Source: Herbaspirillum sp. LeCh32-8 | GTDB taxonomy: Bacteria; Pseudomonadota; Gammaproteobacteria; Burkholderiales; Burkholderiaceae_D | Length of the DNA stretch: 44,496 bases | Assembly: GCF_017814915.1 (NCBI RefSeq) | Contig: NZ_JAGIPZ010000021.1 | Span: 1 to 44,496 of the forward strand | Direction: 5' to 3' | In this document: positions 35,253 to 43,578 of the stretch, in pieces | How positions within the stretch are numbered: the stretch's first letter is position 1 | How the letters are laid out: the number at the start of each line of letters is the position of its first letter | Position numbers and translations under genes: made by a program | Notes under the pieces: model-generated | Told to the model about the DNA's origin: nothing | Database searches by the model: none | The model's input: only the letters and a program-made list of their open reading frames with translations

Positions 35253-35280
35253 AGTATATTTGAATTGATCGTATCGTCAA
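35253..35280 (-). promoter_or_regulatory. sigma-70 promoter of the amino acid ABC operon
   Basis: On the minus strand TTGACG (complement of 35275-35280), a 16-base spacer and TATACT (complement of 35253-35258) make a good promoter. Transcription would begin near 35246. The palindrome at 35286-35314 lies just upstream of the -35, a position suited to activation. Confidence 0.75.
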
Positions 35281-35285
35281 TAAAT

Positions 35286-35314
35286 ATTTATGTATCGATA
35301 TTCGATACATAAAT
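35286..35314. promoter_or_regulatory. perfect 29-bp palindrome, probable IclR-family operator
   Basis: Arms ATTTATGTATCGA and TCGATACATAAAT (13 bp each) are perfect inverted copies around TAT. The site overlaps the place where the -35 of the IclR gene should be: a TACAAT -10 lies at 35328-35333. It sits five bases upstream of the ABC promoter -35. The regulator encoded next door could thus repress itself and activate or repress the transporter from one site. Confidence 0.8.
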
Positions 35315-35362
35315 CAAAGTTTTTGGGTACAATCCATTCACCACAACATGCCCGGAGACCGC

Positions 35363-36154
35363 ATGCGCGATACCGACGACAACACCGCCGACCCGCTGTT
35401 CAACCAGTCGCTGGAGAAGGGTCTGGCAGTCCTGTGCGCCTTCAATGCCCAGCGCCGCACCATGACGCTGGGCGACGTGGCCGAGGCCACCGCCATCACC
35501 AAGAGTTCGGCGCAGCGCATGGTCTATACGCTGGAGGCGCTGGGCTACATCTGCAAACACCCCAAGACGCGGCGCTACCAGCTCACGCCCAAGGTGATGG
35601 AAGTCGGCTACAACTATCTGGCGGCCGACATCCTGGTCGACGTCGCCAATCCGTTCCTGTCGGAGCTGGCCAATGCCACCGGCGAGACAGTCAACCTGAC
35701 CGAGCCCAACGAGCTCGACATGGTGTACGTGGGGCGCTTCGTCTCCAGCAAATTCATCCCCATCCACATGCCCATCGGCAGCCGCATTCCGATGTACTGC
35801 ACGGCCTCGGGCCGCGCCTATCTGTCAGCGCTGGAACGCGGCGAGGCACTGGCGATCCTGGAGGCCAGCGACCGCAGCGTACGCACGCCGCATACCCGTA
35901 CCGAGGTGAAAGACATCGTGCAGGTGCTCGACCAAACGCGTGAACGCGGCTTCTCCTGCAACAAGGAAGAATTGTTCCTGGGCGACATGACGCTGGCCGC
36001 CCCCATTTTCAACAGTGAGCGCAGGCCGGTGGCCTCGGTGCACGTGGTGGCGCCGACCAGCCGCTGGACGCAGGAGGAAGCGGAAAAAAAACTGGCGCCG
36101 CTGGTGCTGGAATGCGCGCGCGCGATCTCGAATTCGGTACGCGCGCTGGTATGA
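35363..36154 (+). CDS. IclR family transcriptional regulator
   Basis: A 263-residue IclR protein. The N-terminal winged helix (about 15-75) has LFNQSLEKGLAVLCAFNAQRRTMTLGDVAEATAITKSSAQRMVYTLEALGYI, and the effector domain runs from about 90 to 260 (ANATGETVNLTEPNELDMVYVGRF, then MYCTASGRAYLSAL). The start at 35363 has GGAG five bases upstream; the ATG five codons earlier lacks one. It is divergent from the amino acid ABC operon. Three features point to autoregulation and control of that operon: this arrangement, the palindrome in the gap and the overlap of that palindrome with its own promoter. Confidence 0.95.
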   Translation: MRDTDDNTADPLFNQSLEKGLAVLCAFNAQRRTMTLGDVAEATAITKSSAQRMVYTLEALGYICKHPKTRRYQLTPKVMEVGYNYLAADILVDVANPFLSELANATGETVNLTEPNELDMVYVGRFVSSKFIPIHMPIGSRIPMYCTASGRAYLSALERGEALAILEASDRSVRTPHTRTEVKDIVQVLDQTRERGFSCNKEELFLGDMTLAAPIFNSERRPVASVHVVAPTSRWTQEEAEKKLAPLVLECARAISNSVRALV

Positions 36155-36252
36155 AAATGACCTGAGCCGCGCCGGCGGAGGATGCCGGACGGTCGCGCAA
36201 TCTGCCACAATCGAGGCTGACTACCTTCTTACACAGATCACGGAGAACTGAC

Positions 36253-36639
36253 ATGGCCCACGTCACCCTGCACAACGCCGCCGGCTACGCCCAGGACATC
36301 AAGGCGCGCATCCATCAACTGAAGTCGGATGAGCCGGAAAGCAACGGCGGTAAAGACACCGGCCCGGCGCCGTATGAACTGCTGCTGGCCGCGCTGGCGT
36401 CCTGCACGTCGCTGACGCTGCGTATGTATGCCGACCGCAAGGGTTGGGAGCTGGGCAGCATTTCGGTGGATGCGCATTTCGGCCGCGACGACAGTGGGCT
36501 GGAAACCATCACGCGCAAGATCAGCTTCGGCGCGGCATTGTCGCAAGAACAGTTGACCCGTCTGGCGGAAATCTGCGAGAAGACGCCGGTCACCAAGACC
36601 ATCCGCCAGGGGACGGCGATTCAGACGTCGATCGCGTAA
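36253..36639 (+). CDS. OsmC family protein
   Basis: A 128-residue OsmC/Ohr-fold protein. The two redox cysteines are C51 (AALASCTSLTLRMYADRKGW) and C108 (LAEICEKTPVTKTI), and the conserved Glu is E42 in PYELLLAAL. Such proteins reduce organic hydroperoxides or act as thiol-dependent peroxidases; the subgroup with LASCTSLTLRMYA is often annotated only as OsmC-like. Its last 19 bases overlap the end of the convergent DedA-rhodanese gene. The ATG at 36253 follows CGGAGAAC. It is about 100 bases beyond the IclR stop. Confidence 0.92.
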   Translation: MAHVTLHNAAGYAQDIKARIHQLKSDEPESNGGKDTGPAPYELLLAALASCTSLTLRMYADRKGWELGSISVDAHFGRDDSGLETITRKISFGAALSQEQLTRLAEICEKTPVTKTIRQGTAIQTSIA

Positions 36640-37544
36640 CCCGCTTCACGCCAGGCGTCGATGCCGCCGGTCAGCGGTCGCACCTTCTGGTAGCCGCGCC
36701 GCATCAGCTGGCGCGCGACCATGGCGGCCGAGGCTTCGTTGGGACAGGCGCAGTAGACCACCACTTCGCCTTCCACCGGGCCGTCGAAGACGAAGGTCTG
36801 GATCTCCTGGTTGGAAATCGCCACCGCGCCGGGAATGCGGCCGTCCTTTTGCGACAGCGGCGAGCGCACATCGATGATGGTGGGCGCGATGCCCTGCTCC
36901 AGCATATTGTTCAGTTCCTGCACCGTGATGCGCGCCATCTCAAGCGACTTGCGAAAGCGCCGGCGCTGCCACCACTTGTTGGCGATGAAGGCCGCCAGCG
37001 CCACGCCGATCAGCAGCATGCCGTAATGGCCGAGCTGCGCCAGCACGTTGAGCAAATCGTCCACCGCCGAGCTGAACAACGATCCGAGGAAGATCCCCAA
37101 TCCCGCCCACAACGCGCTGCCGGCCGCATCCCACAGCAGGAAGCTGGTGCGGCGCGTGCCCATCGTGCCGGACAAGGCGCTGGCAATCGAGGCAAACCCC
37201 GGGATGAACTTGGCCACCAGTAATGAGCGCGCGCCCCAGCGCAGGTAGATCGACTCGGTCTGGCGCACGCAGGAGTCGGGCGAAAGGGAAATGCGGCACA
37301 GCCGCGTCATGATGTGGCGGCCGTAACGGCGTCCCGCCAGGTACCAGGTGTAGTCGGCGATCAGTGCCGCCACCACCGCCAGCAACAGCAGCAGCGCCGG
37401 CGAGTATTGCCCGGCCTGCGCCATGGCGCCGGTGATGATCAACGTCGGATAGGCCGGCACGGGCGCGCCGAGCTGCTCGACCAGTACGTTGACGAAGACG
37501 AGAAGCAAGCCGTATTGCTCGATCAGGTGGTAAAGGGTTTCCAT
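36621..37544 (-). CDS. DedA family membrane protein fused to a rhodanese domain
   Basis: A 307-residue fusion. Residues 1-200 are a DedA (VTT/SNARE-associated) membrane domain with VNVLVEQLGAPVPAYPTLIITGA, WYLAGRRYG and the KFIPGFASIASALSGTMG motif. Residues 205-307 are a rhodanese-like domain with IIDVRSPLSQKDGRIPGAV and YCACPNEASAAMVARQL, whose Cys (about 266) matches the rhodanese active site. DedA proteins are thought to flip lipids or affect proton-motive force. The rhodanese part would face the cytoplasm and could bind sulfur or serve as a regulatory domain. The ATG at 37544 was chosen because the upstream frame is atypical. The 3' end overlaps the OsmC gene tail to tail. Confidence 0.92.
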   Translation of the reverse strand: METLYHLIEQYGLLLVFVNVLVEQLGAPVPAYPTLIITGAMAQAGQYSPALLLLLAVVAALIADYTWYLAGRRYGRHIMTRLCRISLSPDSCVRQTESIYLRWGARSLLVAKFIPGFASIASALSGTMGTRRTSFLLWDAAGSALWAGLGIFLGSLFSSAVDDLLNVLAQLGHYGMLLIGVALAAFIANKWWQRRRFRKSLEMARITVQELNNMLEQGIAPTIIDVRSPLSQKDGRIPGAVAISNQEIQTFVFDGPVEGEVVVYCACPNEASAAMVARQLMRRGYQKVRPLTGGIDAWREAGYAIDV

Positions 37545-37790
37545 TGCAAAGTCGCCATCATTCTTGCCGCGCAACAATCCGGGAGGCCGGGCACAGGTCG
37601 CCATTATAAGTTTGGCGGCGGGCGCGCGCTTGGACAAAAGCGGCCGGGGACAAGACAAAGATGGGGACAAAGCGGCAAAACAACAGCCGGATAAAAAGCG
37701 CCCCGGCGCCCGTCGGGAGACGGAACGCGCGGGGCGCGAACGAGGTGGAGACCTCGGAGAAAAAGACTTTACATCGGCAACATCAGGCCA

Positions 37791-39182
37791 TCAGGCCGGC
37801 TGGTTCACCCTCGCCTTGGCGTCGCCCGGCGTGGCCGGATTGCCGCCCACCGAACCGCTGCCGCCCTGCGGCGCCGGACGGGTGCGCGCCAGGAACACCA
37901 GCACCGCCGCCACGATCGAGGCCGCCGACAACGCATACAAGCCGCCCTGGATGGAGCCGGTCTTCTGCTCCAGATAACCGAAGGTGGCCGGCGCGAAGAA
38001 GCCGCCCAGGTTGCCCAGCGAATTGATCAGCGCCAGCACCGCGGCGGCGATGCGGGCGTCGAGATAGCCCTGCGGAATCGGCCAGAACAGCGAGGACGCC
38101 GCCTTGAACCCGATGCCGGCAAAGCACACCGCCACAAAGCCCAGCACCGGACCGCTCTGCGCGGAAATGGCCATGCCGATGGCCGAGATCACCAGGGTCA
38201 GCGCCACCCAGAACTGCTGCTTCTTGAAGCGTCCTGCCAGCACCGCGAACACATACATCGCCGCGATCGAGACGATCCACGGGATGGAATTGAACAGCCC
38301 GATCTGGAAGTCGTTGAAGTGGCCCATCTTCTTGATGATGGTCGGCAGCCAGAAGGTGGCGCCGTAGATGGTCAGCTGGATGGCGAAGTAGATGAAGCAG
38401 AACAGCAGGATCTGCGGGTCGCGCAGCAGCGTGAAGGCCGACACGTGCGGCGGACGGCTGGCGGCGCGCACTTCCTGTTCGGCGGCGATCACCGCGGCCA
38501 CGGCGTCGCGCTCGGCGTTGCTGAGCCATTTCGCATCGCGCGGGGTCGAATCCAGCAGGAACCAGACCACGAAGCACAGCGCCATCGAGAAGCCGCCTTC
38601 GATCAGGAACATCCACTGCCAGCCGTGCAGGCCGGCGCCTTCGACCATCAGCAGCGCGCCGGTGATCGGGCCCGACAAGATGGACGCGATTGCCGAGCCT
38701 GACAGGAACACCGCCATCGCGCGGCCGCGCTCATGGTTGGGCAGCCATTGCGTGAAGTAATAGATCACGCCGGGGAAGAAGCCGGCTTCGGCCACGCCCA
38801 GCAGGAAACGCATGAAGTAAAAGCTGGTCTCGTTGTGCACGAAGGCCATGCAGGCCGCCACCAGGCCCCAAGTGAACATGATGCGCGTCAGCCAAGCCTT
38901 GGCGCCGAAACGCTGCAGCAGGATATTGGACGGCACCTCGAACACGGCATAGCCGACGAAGAACAAGCCGGCGCCCAGGCCGAAGGCGGCGGCGCCGATG
39001 CCCAGGTCGGCCGCCAGGTGGGTGCGCACGAAGCCGATGTTGACGCGGTCGATGTAGTTGACGATGAACATCACCACGAACAGCGGCAGGATGCGCCATT
39101 TGATCTTGCTCACCGCGGAGGTGAGCGTCATGTCTGCCGTGCCGCTGCTGTCGTGCGCGGCCGGCGTTGCGGATGGATTCAC
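37791..39182 (-). CDS. MFS transporter, glucarate/galactarate type (ACS family)
   Basis: A 463-residue 12-helix carrier of the ACS family. Its helix 1 (LFVVMFIVNYIDRVNIGF), FEVPSNILLQRFGAK, and RFLLGVAEAGFFPGVIYYFTQWLPNHERGRAMA are typical of GudP/GarP-like and related sugar-acid importers. It starts with GTG at 39182, eight bases after GGAG. The gudD gene lies upstream on the same strand, so D-glucarate or a stereoisomer is the expected substrate. A polar Gly/Pro-rich tail of about 30 residues ends the protein. Other sugar acids are possible. Confidence 0.88.
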   Translation of the reverse strand: MNPSATPAAHDSSGTADMTLTSAVSKIKWRILPLFVVMFIVNYIDRVNIGFVRTHLAADLGIGAAAFGLGAGLFFVGYAVFEVPSNILLQRFGAKAWLTRIMFTWGLVAACMAFVHNETSFYFMRFLLGVAEAGFFPGVIYYFTQWLPNHERGRAMAVFLSGSAIASILSGPITGALLMVEGAGLHGWQWMFLIEGGFSMALCFVVWFLLDSTPRDAKWLSNAERDAVAAVIAAEQEVRAASRPPHVSAFTLLRDPQILLFCFIYFAIQLTIYGATFWLPTIIKKMGHFNDFQIGLFNSIPWIVSIAAMYVFAVLAGRFKKQQFWVALTLVISAIGMAISAQSGPVLGFVAVCFAGIGFKAASSLFWPIPQGYLDARIAAAVLALINSLGNLGGFFAPATFGYLEQKTGSIQGGLYALSAASIVAAVLVFLARTRPAPQGGSGSVGGNPATPGDAKARVNQPA

Positions 39183-39358
39183 GAGTTTGTCTCCTCTTCA
39201 GGACTCGGTGCTGCGGTTTGATGGAGTGACCGTTGCTGCCTGCGGCGCATGGGTGAGCGGCGCCGGCCGGAGAGACTCCGGCGCCGGCGCGCATGGCCCT
39301 GCACTCTTGCTTGTTATGGTGCTGCTTCTTTTTCTCTTGTCTTGAGTCTTGCACTGCG

Positions 39359-39385
39359 GGCCGCCGGCCATCAAGGCCGGCGGCC
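39359..39385. other. perfect 11-bp hairpin between gudD and its transporter gene
   Basis: GGCCGCCGGCC and GGCCGGCGGCC pair around ATCAA, 38 bases beyond the gudD stop. It has no U run on the minus strand. It may tune the ratio of gudD to transporter mRNA. Confidence 0.6.
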
Positions 39386-39422
39386 TGTTACCGCTGATCG
39401 TGCTGCTGTGAAGCTGCGCTGC

Positions 39423-40787
39423 TTAACGCACCAGGCAAGGCTTCTTGTTGTCGAACTTCCAGCCCGGAATCAGGTACTGCATGGCCACCGCGTCGTCGCG
39501 CGCGCCCAAGCCCATGTTGCGGTAGGTCTGGTGCGCCGCCTCGATCTGCGCCAGGTCGACCTCGATGCCCAGGCCCGGCTTGGCCGGCACTTTCACCTTG
39601 CCGCCGACGATCTTGAGCGGGTCCCTGGTCAGGCGCTGGCCGTCCTGCCAGATCCAGTGGGTGTCGATGGCGGTGATCTTGCCTGGCGCCGCGGCGGCCA
39701 CGTGGGTGAACATCGCCAGCGAAATGTCGAAGTGATTGTTGGAGTGCGAGCCCCAGGTCAGGCCCCAGTCGTTGCACATCTGCGCCACCCGCACCGAGCC
39801 CTGCATGGTCCAGAAGTGCGGGTCGGCCAGCGGAATGTCGACCGACTGCAGCGAGATCGCATGCCCCATCTGGCGCCAGTCGGTGGCAACCATGTTGGTG
39901 GCGGTCTGCAGGCCGGTGGCGCGGCGGAACTCGGCCATCACCTCGCGGCCGGAGTAGCCGTCCTCGGCGCCACACGGGTCTTCGGCGTAGGCCAGCACGT
40001 GATGCTGGTCGCGGCACAGGCGGACCGCATCCTTGAGCAGCCAGCCGCCGTTGGGGTCCAGCGTGATGCGCGCCTGCGGGAAGCGCTCGGCCAGCGCGGT
40101 GACGGCGGCAATCTCTTCCTCGCCGCGCATGACGCCGCCTTTCAGCTTGAAGTCGTTGAAGCCGTAGCGCTGGTAAGCGGCCTCGGCCAGCCTGACGATG
40201 GCTTCCGGCGTCAGCGCCGCCTCGTGGCGCAGGCGCAGCCAGTCGTCGGCCTCGCCTTCGGCGGCGCTATACGGCAAATCGGTCTTGCTGCGCTCGCCGA
40301 CGTAGAACAGATAGCCCAACATCTCCACCTCGTCGCGCTGCTGGCCTTCGCCCAGCAGGGCCGCCACCGGCACCTCCAGGAACTTGCCCAGCAGGTCCAG
40401 CAGCGCAGCTTCCAGCGCAGTCACGGCATGCACCGCGATGCGCAGGTCGAAGGTCTGCAGGCCACGACCGCCGACGTCGCGACCGGCGAAGGCGATGCGC
40501 GCCTGGTTCAGGATGGACTGGTAGTTGCCGACCGACTGGCCGAGCACCAGCGAGCGCGCATCTTCCAGCGTCTGGCGAATACCCTCGCCGCCCGGCACTT
40601 CGCCCACGCCGGTGTTGCCGGCGCTGTCGGTCAGGATGACGATATTGCGGGTGAAGTACGGCCCGTGCGCGCCCGACAGATTGAGCAGCATGCTGTCGTG
40701 GCCGGCGACCGGGATCACGCGCATGTCGGTGATTTTCGGGGCGCCCTTGGCGATCTGGGCCTGGCTGGCGGTTACGGAACTGCTCAT
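39423..40787 (-). CDS. gudD: glucarate dehydratase
   Basis: A 454-residue enolase-superfamily enzyme that dehydrates D-glucarate to 5-keto-4-deoxy-D-glucarate. The start is the ATG at 40787 (GGAG upstream). Family marks are the N-terminal [26 protein letters not shown] with the catalytic lysines (about 211-215), LDPNGGW with a metal-binding Asp, and [10 protein letters not shown] with the catalytic His (about 347). The C-terminus KKPCLVR is typical of GudD. Its promoter carries two LacI-type operators. The following MFS gene would import the substrate; garL/garR-type aldolase and reductase genes are not in the window. Confidence 0.95.
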   Translation of the reverse strand: MSSSVTASQAQIAKGAPKITDMRVIPVAGHDSMLLNLSGAHGPYFTRNIVILTDSAGNTGVGEVPGGEGIRQTLEDARSLVLGQSVGNYQSILNQARIAFAGRDVGGRGLQTFDLRIAVHAVTALEAALLDLLGKFLEVPVAALLGEGQQRDEVEMLGYLFYVGERSKTDLPYSAAEGEADDWLRLRHEAALTPEAIVRLAEAAYQRYGFNDFKLKGGVMRGEEEIAAVTALAERFPQARITLDPNGGWLLKDAVRLCRDQHHVLAYAEDPCGAEDGYSGREVMAEFRRATGLQTATNMVATDWRQMGHAISLQSVDIPLADPHFWTMQGSVRVAQMCNDWGLTWGSHSNNHFDISLAMFTHVAAAAPGKITAIDTHWIWQDGQRLTRDPLKIVGGKVKVPAKPGLGIEVDLAQIEAAHQTYRNMGLGARDDAVAMQYLIPGWKFDNKKPCLVR

Positions 40788-40868
40788 CGCTGTACTCCTG
40801 TGTCGTTTGTCTCGTCGGTCTGCATCGCTGCTGCGCGCAGCGATACGGTGCTGCTGAAGCCCATCATT

Positions 40869-40882
40869 TGGTAGCGGTACCA
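40869..40882. promoter_or_regulatory. LacI-family operator, downstream copy at gudD
   Basis: TGGTAGCGGTACCA, extended to TTTGGTAGCGGTACCAAA (40867-40884). It lies downstream of the predicted gudD transcription start and 30 bases, about three helix turns, from the second copy. Confidence 0.85.
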
Positions 40883-40897
40883 AATTAATTTTTAATG

Positions 40898-40926
40898 ATG
40901 GTAGCGGTACCAATTTTTGCTGTCAA
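40898..40926 (-). promoter_or_regulatory. sigma-70 promoter of gudD
   Basis: On the minus strand a perfect TTGACA (complement of 40921-40926), a 17-base spacer and TACCAT (complement of 40898-40903) form the promoter. The operator at 40899-40912 covers most of the spacer and the -10, as expected for repression. Confidence 0.8.
40899..40912. promoter_or_regulatory. LacI-family operator, promoter copy at gudD
   Basis: TGGTAGCGGTACCA identical to the downstream copy. It overlaps the gudD -10 region, so binding would block RNA polymerase. Confidence 0.85.
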
Positions 40927-41020
40927 CTGTTGATTTTTGACATCAAAAAAACAGGGAGAGATGAATCAGAAGTGACGCAAGCGATGCCGCCGGCGCAAAC
41001 GCGCCGGCCCGCACAACGCC

Positions 41021-42148
41021 TCAGATCAGCGCGTAAGCCACCACTGCGGCGGCGGCCAGGTCGATGGCCAGCACCAGCGCCCCGCCCAGGCGGCGCTGCA
41101 GGAAGGCGCCCAGCGCCCAGAAGCCGGCCAGCAAGGCGGCGCAGGCCGCCAGCAGGTGCAGGTAGGATTGTTCGTCGGCGATCCACAGCAGGGCCGAGGC
41201 CGCCGCCAGCAACACCACGAATTGCAGCACCGCCATCGCATTGGCCACGCGCGGCAGCTGCACCGCGTAACGCCGACGCGCGGCATCAAGGTCGAACGGC
41301 ACATAGGAGGCATCGTGCACCACGCCTGCGGGCTGCCAGCCCGGGGGCTTGAACCAGATCTTGAGCTTGTCCTGCCAGCGCGGCATCTGCGCGGCGCTGT
41401 GCGCCAGCTGCCAGTAGCCGGCCAGCACCGCCCACACCGGATCCCAGCTGTTGAGCGGGGTGCGGGTACCGTAGACCACCGCTTCCTTTTCTTCGGCGAA
41501 GGTGCCGAACAGGCGATCCCAGATCACCAGCATGCCGCCGTAGTTCTTGTCGAGATATTGGTCATTGACCGCGTGGTGCACGCGATGATTGGACGGCGAG
41601 GAAAACACCCGGTCGAACCAGCCCAGCTTGCCGATGTGCTCGGTGTGAATCCAGAACTGATAGACCAGCACCACCAGCCCGGCGATGCCGAACTGCTCGG
41701 GCTCCACGCCCAGGATCGCCATCGGCAGGTAAAAGATCCAGCCGAGGAAGACCACCGTGCTCTCCTGGCGCAGCGCTGTGGAGAAGTTGAAGTCCTGGCT
41801 CTGGTGGTGCACCGAGTGCGCGGCCCAGCCCAACGCGTTCTCATGGCCGAAGCGATGCAGCCAGTAGTCGAAGAAATCGAACATCACGATGGCCGCAATC
41901 CAGCCCAATGCCCCCTGCCAGAAGCGGGCCGCCGGGAAGATCGCGAAGGCGCGGTAAGCCATCGAATACAAACCCACCTGGAACAGCTGCGTCACCAGCG
42001 CCACCAGTTGCCCGATCACGCCCTGCGACAGGCTGGCCAAGGCATCGGCCAGGCGATAGGTATTGCGCCGGCGCACGTAGCCATAGACGAATTCCGCCGC
42101 AATCAGCAGCAGGAAGACGGGAATGACGTAGACGATGATCTTTTCCAT
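41021..42148 (-). CDS. sterol desaturase/fatty acid hydroxylase family membrane protein
   Basis: A 375-residue di-iron membrane oxygenase. The histidine clusters are HRFGHEN (about 97-103), HSVHHQS (about 111-117), HTEH and NHRVHH, as in the sterol desaturase/fatty acid hydroxylase family. Hydrophobic helices precede them, and three more (VLQFVVLLAAASALLW onward) form a C-terminal extension. The substrate is unknown; fatty acids, sterol-like lipids and ether lipids are all modified by relatives. It lies between the LacI-family gene and gudD but has no copy of the operator in front. The start is the ATG at 42148; a TTG 11 codons upstream is an alternative. Confidence 0.9.
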   Translation of the reverse strand: MEKIIVYVIPVFLLLIAAEFVYGYVRRRNTYRLADALASLSQGVIGQLVALVTQLFQVGLYSMAYRAFAIFPAARFWQGALGWIAAIVMFDFFDYWLHRFGHENALGWAAHSVHHQSQDFNFSTALRQESTVVFLGWIFYLPMAILGVEPEQFGIAGLVVLVYQFWIHTEHIGKLGWFDRVFSSPSNHRVHHAVNDQYLDKNYGGMLVIWDRLFGTFAEEKEAVVYGTRTPLNSWDPVWAVLAGYWQLAHSAAQMPRWQDKLKIWFKPPGWQPAGVVHDASYVPFDLDAARRRYAVQLPRVANAMAVLQFVVLLAAASALLWIADEQSYLHLLAACAALLAGFWALGAFLQRRLGGALVLAIDLAAAAVVAYALI

Positions 42149-42271
42149 GGCGCGGGCTCGAATGCCGGGCAGTCGCGCCAAACGCCGGCGCCGCCCAAAC
42201 CGCCATTATGCCGCGCCGCAGCAAAGCCTGCCTGACAGGCCCCTGACGGGCGCACACGCCCGGAGGCTAAA

Positions 42272-43354
42272 TCAGGCGCTCTCGCGTTGAATGATGGAAA
42301 AACCGATGTCGACGATACGCTCGGCCACCTCGATGCCGGCGGCGCGGTCGATGATGAAGCGCGCGGCGCGCTGGCCGATGCCGGTGCCGTCGATGCGCAC
42401 CGTGGTCAGTTGCGGCTGCAGGTCGCGCGAGAACTCCAGGTCGCCGAAGCCGACCAGGGCCAGTTGCTCCGGAATGCGGATGCCGCGGCTTTGCGCCTCG
42501 ATCATCACGCCCAGCGCCAGCAGGTCGGAGCTGCAGAAGATGGCGTCGGTCTGCGGCTGGCGCTGCAGCAGGTCGGCCAGCCCCTTGCGGCCCTGGCCCA
42601 ATGTGGTCGGCGCGGTGACGTGGTGCATCGGCACCGGCGCGTCGTTGGCGGTCATGCCTAGGGCGCTCGCCTCTTGGGCGAAAGCATCCATGCGCCGCCG
42701 GCTGCGCTCGTCGCGCCCGCCCACGACCGCCACCACGCGGCGGCCGGCGGCATGCAGGTAACGTGCGACTTCGCGGCCGATGTTTTCATGCGAGAAACCG
42801 ACCAGCATGTCGATCGGTGTGGGCGTCAGGTCCCAGGTTTCCACCACGGGAATGCCGCTGGCCAGCAGGCGCTTACGCGCCTCGGCCGAACGCATGATGC
42901 CGGTCAGCACCACGCCGTCGGGGCGACGGCCGATGATGGCTTCCAGCAGCGCGTCCTCGCGTGAATTTTCGTAGCCGCTCTGGCCCAGCATGACCTGGTA
43001 GCCGGCCGCGGCCAGCGTCTCGGTGAGGGTGTGCACGATTTCCTGAAACACCGGCCCGATCACCGTGGGCACCACCACCGCCACCAGCCGGCTCTTGTTG
43101 GAAGCCAGGCCGCCGGCCAAGAGGTTGGGCACATAACCGGTGCGCTCGACCGCTTCCCTCACCTTCTGCAGCACCTTGGGCGAGACCGCCGAGGGCGTAT
43201 TCAGCGCACGCGACGCCGTGATCGGCGCCACTCCGGCCAGCTGCGCGACGTCGCGCAGCGTGATGCCGCCGGCGCTCTTGCGGCTGCCGCGACGGCGCGG
43301 CTCGGCGGCATCTGCATGACGAAGGTCGGGGCTGGACGGATTGGTCGGTGGCAT
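42272..43354 (-). CDS. LacI family transcriptional regulator, probably of glucarate use
   Basis: A 360-residue LacI/GalR-type regulator. After a 30-residue polar leader the helix-turn-helix [22 protein letters not shown] and hinge helix ([12 protein letters not shown]) match LacI-family proteins. The periplasmic-binding-protein-like domain runs to the end. The operator TGGTAGCGTTACCA lies 23 bases upstream of its ATG and matches two operators at gudD, implying that it controls itself and the glucarate unit. A TAGAAT hexamer ends six bases before the ATG with no ribosome-binding site, so a leaderless mRNA is possible. The effector is presumably glucarate or its product. Confidence 0.94.
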   Translation of the reverse strand: MPPTNPSSPDLRHADAAEPRRRGSRKSAGGITLRDVAQLAGVAPITASRALNTPSAVSPKVLQKVREAVERTGYVPNLLAGGLASNKSRLVAVVVPTVIGPVFQEIVHTLTETLAAAGYQVMLGQSGYENSREDALLEAIIGRRPDGVVLTGIMRSAEARKRLLASGIPVVETWDLTPTPIDMLVGFSHENIGREVARYLHAAGRRVVAVVGGRDERSRRRMDAFAQEASALGMTANDAPVPMHHVTAPTTLGQGRKGLADLLQRQPQTDAIFCSSDLLALGVMIEAQSRGIRIPEQLALVGFGDLEFSRDLQPQLTTVRIDGTGIGQRAARFIIDRAAGIEVAERIVDIGFSIIQRESA

Positions 43355-43376
43355 GCGCGCATTCTAGCATCGCGGC

Positions 43377-43390
43377 TGGTAGCGTTACCA
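43377..43390. promoter_or_regulatory. LacI-family operator upstream of its regulator gene
   Basis: TGGTAGCGTTACCA differs by one base from the two gudD operators. It lies in the promoter region of the LacI-family gene, consistent with autoregulation. Confidence 0.8.
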
Positions 43391-43531
43391 AAACAACAAG
43401 CCTGCCGCCGGCGCGTCGGCATGCCATTTTTGAGCGTCGATCAAGAATGTTTTGCCTCCCGGGCGGTTTTTGCAAAGGCCGGATTGGGCAATACTGCAGG
43501 CCTCGGCTTCTTCCCGCACTCATTGCGTGCG

Positions 43532-43547
43532 AACCGGTCTACCGGTT
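43532..43547. promoter_or_regulatory. palindrome upstream of dkgB
   Basis: AACCGGT and ACCGGTT are perfect inverted copies around CT, 31 bases before the dkgB ATG. It is distinct from the LacI operator and may bind another regulator. Confidence 0.4.
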
Positions 43548-43578
43548 TTGCACCTCCCCTGAAAAGAAAAGGATCCTC

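Larger units (their letters stand above)
35006..35362. other. divergent control region between the ABC operon and the IclR gene
   Basis: The 357 bases hold no credible gene. The IclR-proximal third is AT-rich and carries the two promoters and a 29-bp palindrome described separately. The remaining stretch (35006-35245) would be an untranslated leader of about 240 bases on the ABC operon mRNA. Confidence 0.7.

Noticed and set aside
39249..40874. A 541-codon plus-strand frame opposite gudD
   Set aside because: Antisense shadow of gudD; it runs across the intergenic hairpin and shows no recognisable domain.
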